Positions 61,023 through 64,000 of a stretch of DNA of 64,000 nucleotides are shown here, piece after piece. The position numbers and the translations under genes are program-made. The stretch's first letter is position 1; each line of letters begins with the position of its first letter. Source of the stretch: Streptomyces sp. SID12488 (GTDB taxonomy: Bacteria; Actinomycetota; Actinomycetes; Streptomycetales; Streptomycetaceae); contig NZ_JAAGLT010000006.1 of assembly GCF_010548275.1 (NCBI RefSeq), positions 304,478 through 368,477 on the forward strand. The letters are read 5' to 3'. The notes under the pieces are model-generated. The model worked only from the letters and a program-made list of their open reading frames with translations. It did not search any database and was not told the DNA's origin.

Positions 61023-62419
61023 ACCGTGCTCTCCCGCAGGGGTGTCCGGGCCGTCTGGTGGGCCTGCCAGAGGACGACCACGGCCAGCGCGCCGCCGGAG
61101 ACGGCCAGGACCAGTTCCTCGGTCCCGGCGGGCGCGCCGCTCGGCAGGGCGAGGAGCGCGACGACCCCTGTGACGGCGGCGAGGCGGTGGCGTACGGAGG
61201 TGCTGGGCGCCGCGGCGGCGATGAGGAACAGGGCCCACAGGGCGTACCAGGGCCGGATCGCCGGGCCGAGGACGACCACGACGGCCAGGCTGAGGCCAAG
61301 AGCGTAGACCGGGCTGAGGCGTGGGCGGCGCAGCCATATGAAGGCGATGGCCAGGACGGTGACGGCGATGCCGAGCAGGTGCCAGGCCGGCACGGCGAGC
61401 GGTGCCAGATCGCTGCCGACCTCGGTGAGCACGGCGGCCGTCGCGCGGCCGAGAAGGCTGGTGAGAGCCCAGTTCTGGGGCGACACCGGGGTTTTCAGGG
61501 CGCCTATCCAGCCGTATCCGGTACCGGCCAGCGCGGTGACGCCGACGGTCGTCGCGGCTGCCGCGCCCGCGGTGGTCAGTACCGCCCGCACCGGGCTGCG
61601 GCCCGCGCGGATCTGGAGCGCCACGACCGCGGCGAGGCCGAGGACGGCCGGCGCCTTGACGAGGGCGGCGAGCGTCACGAGTACGGCGCCGAGGACCGGC
61701 CACCGGCCCAGCGCCGCCACCAGGCCGATGCCGAGCAGCCCGAGCATGATCGCGTCGTTGTGGGCGCCCGCCACCAGGTGCAGCAGGACCAGCGGGTTGA
61801 GGGCGCCGAGCCAGAGCGCGGCGGCCGGGTCGGCGCCGCTGTGCCGGGCGAGGCGGGGCAGGGCCGCCGCCATCAGCGCCACGCCGAGCAGCGCGACCAG
61901 CCGCAGGCCGAACAGTCCGGCGGGGATCTCGCCGCGGGTCAGTCCGGAGAGCCCGGACGCGACGGCGAGGAACACCGGGCCGTAGGGGGCGCCGGTCTGC
62001 TGCCACACCGGGGCGACCTCGGCGGCGAGCGGGCCGCCGAGCAGGGCGGGGCCGTGCGTGTACACGTCCATGTGCGCGTCGACCATCGCGCCCTGGGCGA
62101 GATAGCTGTAGACGTCCCGGCTGAACAGGGGCGGCGCGAGGAGGAGCGGGGCCGCCCAGACGGCGAGGACGAGCATCAGGGACCGTACGGAGGGCGGCTC
62201 CGGGCCCCGGACCAGTCTGCCGAGCAGGGTCCAGGCGGCTATCAGCAGGACGACACCGAAGTAGACGCCGACCAGGCCCAGTGCGGCGCGGTCGGTGGAG
62301 GGTGCGATGAACTCCCGTACGGGGAGGGCCCCGGCACTCTCGCCTCCGAGCGCGAGGCACGCGGTGCCGATCAGGCCTGTGGCCTGACAGCGGGAGAGGT
62401 CGATCGGGGGAGCCTTCAC
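61019..62419 (-). CDS. MptB-type alpha-(1->6)-mannosyltransferase
   Basis: A 466-aa GT-C enzyme with 11-13 helices. The loop PPLFSRDVYSYLAQGAMVDA with DVYTHGP, the PVWQQTGAPYGPVFLAVASG block, and HNDAIMLGLLGIGLVAA are diagnostic of the polyprenol phosphomannose-dependent MptB family. It and the GT87 gene are coupled by an ATGA overlap, which suggests they build the same mannan. The start is the GTG at 62419. Confidence 0.9.
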   Translation of the reverse strand: MKAPPIDLSRCQATGLIGTACLALGGESAGALPVREFIAPSTDRAALGLVGVYFGVVLLIAAWTLLGRLVRGPEPPSVRSLMLVLAVWAAPLLLAPPLFSRDVYSYLAQGAMVDAHMDVYTHGPALLGGPLAAEVAPVWQQTGAPYGPVFLAVASGLSGLTRGEIPAGLFGLRLVALLGVALMAAALPRLARHSGADPAAALWLGALNPLVLLHLVAGAHNDAIMLGLLGIGLVAALGRWPVLGAVLVTLAALVKAPAVLGLAAVVALQIRAGRSPVRAVLTTAGAAAATTVGVTALAGTGYGWIGALKTPVSPQNWALTSLLGRATAAVLTEVGSDLAPLAVPAWHLLGIAVTVLAIAFIWLRRPRLSPVYALGLSLAVVVVLGPAIRPWYALWALFLIAAAAPSTSVRHRLAAVTGVVALLALPSGAPAGTEELVLAVSGGALAVVVLWQAHQTARTPLRESTV

Positions 62420-62530
62420 CCGTGCAGCGTGGCAAGCGTGAGTGGACGGACGGCTACGGGGTGCCTTCCAGGCGGGGGCCTGCGTATTACCGGTGAGTGG
62501 TCGGTGGTGTTGCCTTGTCGGCTGCCCGCC

Positions 62531-62580
62531 GGTGGGGCTTGTCGCGCAGTTCCCCGCGCCCCTGTCGGGGCGCCCCCCAC
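62531..62580. repeat. Streptomycete intergenic repeat with hairpin
   Basis: The sequence TTGTCGCGCAGTTCCCCGCG followed by CCCCTGTCGGGGCGCC is, from memory, a recurrent intergenic motif in Streptomyces genomes. GCGCCCC-TGTC-GGGGCGC (62556-62573) forms a tight hairpin that may end transcription. Confidence 0.6.
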
Positions 62581-62615
62581 AGGGCGTTGAGAAGTTCCGT
62601 CAGAACACTCAAGGG

Positions 62616-63560
62616 TCAGAAGACCGACACTCCCGTCAGTGTCGTGAAACGGTCCAGGGCTGCCACCCCCGCCACCGAGTTGCCCCGCTCGTCCAGGCCG
62701 GGGCTCCACACGCACAGCGTGCAGCGGCCCGGGACGATCGCGATGATGCCGCCGCCCACTCCGCTCTTGCCGGGGAGGCCCACTCGGTAGGCGAAGTCGC
62801 CCGCCGCGTCGTAGGTACCGCAGGTCAGCATGATGGCGTTGATCTGTTTGGACTGGCTCTGGGTAAGGAGGCGGGTGCCGTCGGCCCGGACGCCGTGGCG
62901 GGCCAGGAAGGCCGACGCGAGGGCGAGATCCGCGCAGGACGCCTCGACCGAGCACTGGCGGAAGTACTGCTCCAGCAGGTCCGGGACCGGGTTGTCGATG
63001 TTGCCGTACGAGGCCATGAAGTGGGCGAGGGCAGCGTTGCGGTGGCCGCGTCCGGCCTCGGAGGCGGCGACCTCCTTGTCGAAGGTGAGCCCGGGGTTGC
63101 CGGACTCCGTGCGCAGGAAGTCGAGGAGTGTGCCGGCCGCGTCCCCGGTACGGGTGTGCAGGCGGTCGGTGACGACGAGGGCGCCCGCGTTGATGAACGG
63201 ATTGCGCGGGATGCCGCTCTCGTACTCCAGCTGGATCAGGGAGTTGAAGGGATTGCCGGAGGGTTCGCGGCCGACGTGCTCCCAGAGTTCGTCGCCCTCG
63301 CGGGCCAGGTCGAGGGCGAGGGTGAAGACCTTGGTGACGGACTGCGCGGAGAACGGCTCCCGCCAGTCCCCCACCCCGTACACCGTGCCGTCGAGTTCGG
63401 CGACGGCCATGCCGAAGCTGCGGGGGTCTCGCGACGCGAGGGCCGGGATGTAGTCGGCGGGGCGCCCACGGCCGGGGGTGCGTTCGATCTCCTCGGCGAT
63501 GCGTTCCAGAACCGGCTGGAAGGTCGGGGGCGAGGACGAGGGCGAAGGAGCTGGTGCCAT
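62616..63560 (-). CDS. glsA: Glutaminase
   Basis: A 314-aa serine-dependent beta-lactamase-like glutaminase that turns glutamine into glutamate and ammonia. Nucleophile S74 and K77 are in PFSAQSVTKVFTLALDL; the family blocks NPFNSLIQLEYESGIPRNPF, INAGALVVTDRL and CGTYDAAGDFAYRVGLPGKS follow, then GVGGGIIAIVPGRCTLCVWS. The ATG at 63560 fits GGGAG spacing; ATG 63569 is too close to it. A low-complexity Pro/Ser leader opens the protein. Confidence 0.95.
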   Translation of the reverse strand: MAPAPSPSSSPPTFQPVLERIAEEIERTPGRGRPADYIPALASRDPRSFGMAVAELDGTVYGVGDWREPFSAQSVTKVFTLALDLAREGDELWEHVGREPSGNPFNSLIQLEYESGIPRNPFINAGALVVTDRLHTRTGDAAGTLLDFLRTESGNPGLTFDKEVAASEAGRGHRNAALAHFMASYGNIDNPVPDLLEQYFRQCSVEASCADLALASAFLARHGVRADGTRLLTQSQSKQINAIMLTCGTYDAAGDFAYRVGLPGKSGVGGGIIAIVPGRCTLCVWSPGLDERGNSVAGVAALDRFTTLTGVSVF

Positions 63561-63687
63561 GATCGCCATTCTCCCTTCGGGACGGTCCTGGTGCGCGTTC
63601 GTGTGTCTGAGCGGTCGTGGTGAAACCAGGTGCGCGACAGCGCCCGGCCAGGGACGCGGGGCTGTGTCAATATGCGGCTCCGCCGCG

Positions 63688-63762
63688 ATGGGGGTCCCCC
63701 CGCTCTGGGGGTCCCCCCAGGGCCTTAAGGCTCTGGGGGAGAAGCCGAGAGTGGGGGAGCGA
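63688..63762. repeat. G/C-rich streptomycete intergenic repeat
   Basis: Symmetric blocks GGGGGTCCCCCC occur twice around GCTCTGG, then GGCCTTAAGG and CTCTGGGGGAGAAGCCGAGA. This wording recurs between streptomycete genes, from memory. It may form alternative hairpins upstream of the glutaminase gene. Its role is unknown. Confidence 0.5.
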
Positions 63763-63810
63763 CCAGCCCCCACCGGCCCACAGCAAAGAACCCGCCTGTC
63801 CGGCGGAGCG

Positions 63811-64000
63811 CTACGCGCCGTTGCCCGCCAGGATCTCGGGGCGCAGCAGGTCCGCGAGTCGTTCGGCGGGCAACAGGCCTTTTTCCAGGACGAGTTCGGC
63901 GACGCCCCGGCCGCTGACGAGCGCCTCCTTGGCGATGTCGGTGGCGGCCGTGTATCCGATGTACGGGTTGAGGGCGGTGACCAGGCCGATGGAGTTCTCC
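63811..64000 (-). CDS. aspA: Aspartate ammonia-lyase, C-terminal end (cut by window edge)
   Basis: The minus-strand frame runs off the window and ends at 63811. The visible 62 residues (NSIGLVTALNPYIGYTAATD, IAKEALVSGRGVAELVLEKG, LLPAERLADLLRPEILAGNG) are the last helices of the aspartase/fumarase superfamily. IGLVTALNPYIGY and AKEAL are closer to aspartase than fumarase. It would deaminate aspartate to fumarate, a neat neighbour for glutaminase. Confidence 0.85.
   Translation of the reverse strand, partial: ENSIGLVTALNPYIGYTAATDIAKEALVSGRGVAELVLEKGLLPAERLADLLRPEILAGNGA

Noticed and set aside
61023..62435. Extension of the GT87 frame upstream to 62435 as one giant protein
   Set aside because: The extension is Arg/Pro/Gly-rich shadow of the MptB-type gene; the real start is the ATG at 61022 in an ATGA overlap.
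63661..63810. CRISPR-like array in the repeats upstream of glutaminase
   Set aside because: There are only two short G/C blocks with no regular spacers; they match the kind of intergenic repeat common in Streptomyces.

Overview
The window is high-GC actinobacterial DNA and almost certainly Streptomyces. The evidence is strong G/C bias at third codon positions, frequent GTG starts, Tat signal peptides on secreted glycosidases, several probable leaderless genes with a TANNNT box about 6 nt before the start codon, a sugar ABC transporter encoded without its ATPase (as in MsiK-dependent streptomycetes), and repeats of a kind common in streptomycete intergenic DNA. No tRNA, rRNA, CRISPR array, transposase or phage gene was seen. 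The first gene and the last gene are cut by the window edges.

Layout. 1-2.8 kb: the end of a membrane protein, a TetR regulator, a headless gene remnant and an acyl-CoA dehydrogenase. 2.9-5.3 kb: a CbtBA cobalt uptake pair behind a cobalamin riboswitch, a divergent histidine-phosphatase-like protein that has lost its catalytic motifs, and a cysteine-rich copper-storage protein. 5.3-9.1 kb: the complete paaABCDE phenylacetyl-CoA epoxidase operon with a candidate TetR operator. 9.2-31.2 kb: a large sugar locus. It holds an IlvD/Edd sugar-acid dehydratase, an IclR regulator, an FAH-family hydrolase, a zinc alcohol dehydrogenase, a broken SDR dehydrogenase, three GH78 alpha-L-rhamnosidases (two Tat-exported, one apparently cytoplasmic), a sugar ABC transporter, two paralogous LacI repressors, an orphan substrate-binding protein and several LacI-type operators. 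Together these read as uptake and breakdown of rhamnose-containing glycans, probably feeding a non-phosphorylating deoxysugar-acid route.

31.4-41 kb: a membrane protein, an OmpR/HK two-component system, a polytopic membrane protein, a membrane-anchored molybdopterin oxidoreductase, and an operon of epimerase, GT2, DUF2064-type transferase and methyltransferase that looks like cell-surface glycan work; an internally deleted SDR pseudogene closes it. 41-43.2 kb: dhaKLM, PTS-dependent dihydroxyacetone phosphorylation. 43.3-46 kb: a GH75 chitosanase, a DasR-like palindrome with a micro-ORF, a small surface protein, and a PrmC-like methyltransferase with a serine-repeat N-terminus. 46-57 kb: mostly single metabolic genes (GNAT, quinone oxidoreductase, a soluble Mo oxidoreductase with its flavin reductase, amidohydrolase, CE7 esterase, EstB-like hydrolase, haloperoxidase-type hydrolase, two methyltransferases, a SnoaL-like protein). 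57-64 kb: a short second Rho factor with a long leader, a D-Ala-D-Ala carboxypeptidase, two polyprenol-dependent glycosyltransferases, glutaminase and the end of aspartate ammonia-lyase.

The most distinctive content is the rhamnoside locus with its duplicated LacI circuitry. Next come the Rho paralogue with a ~270-nt leader, the B12-riboswitch/CbtBA/pseudo-phosphatase group, and several genes caught in decay (SDR at 9.2 kb, SDR at 40.7 kb, headless gene at 1.1 kb, lectin remnant at 21.8 kb). All functional assignments come from reading the sequence; no database search was run.
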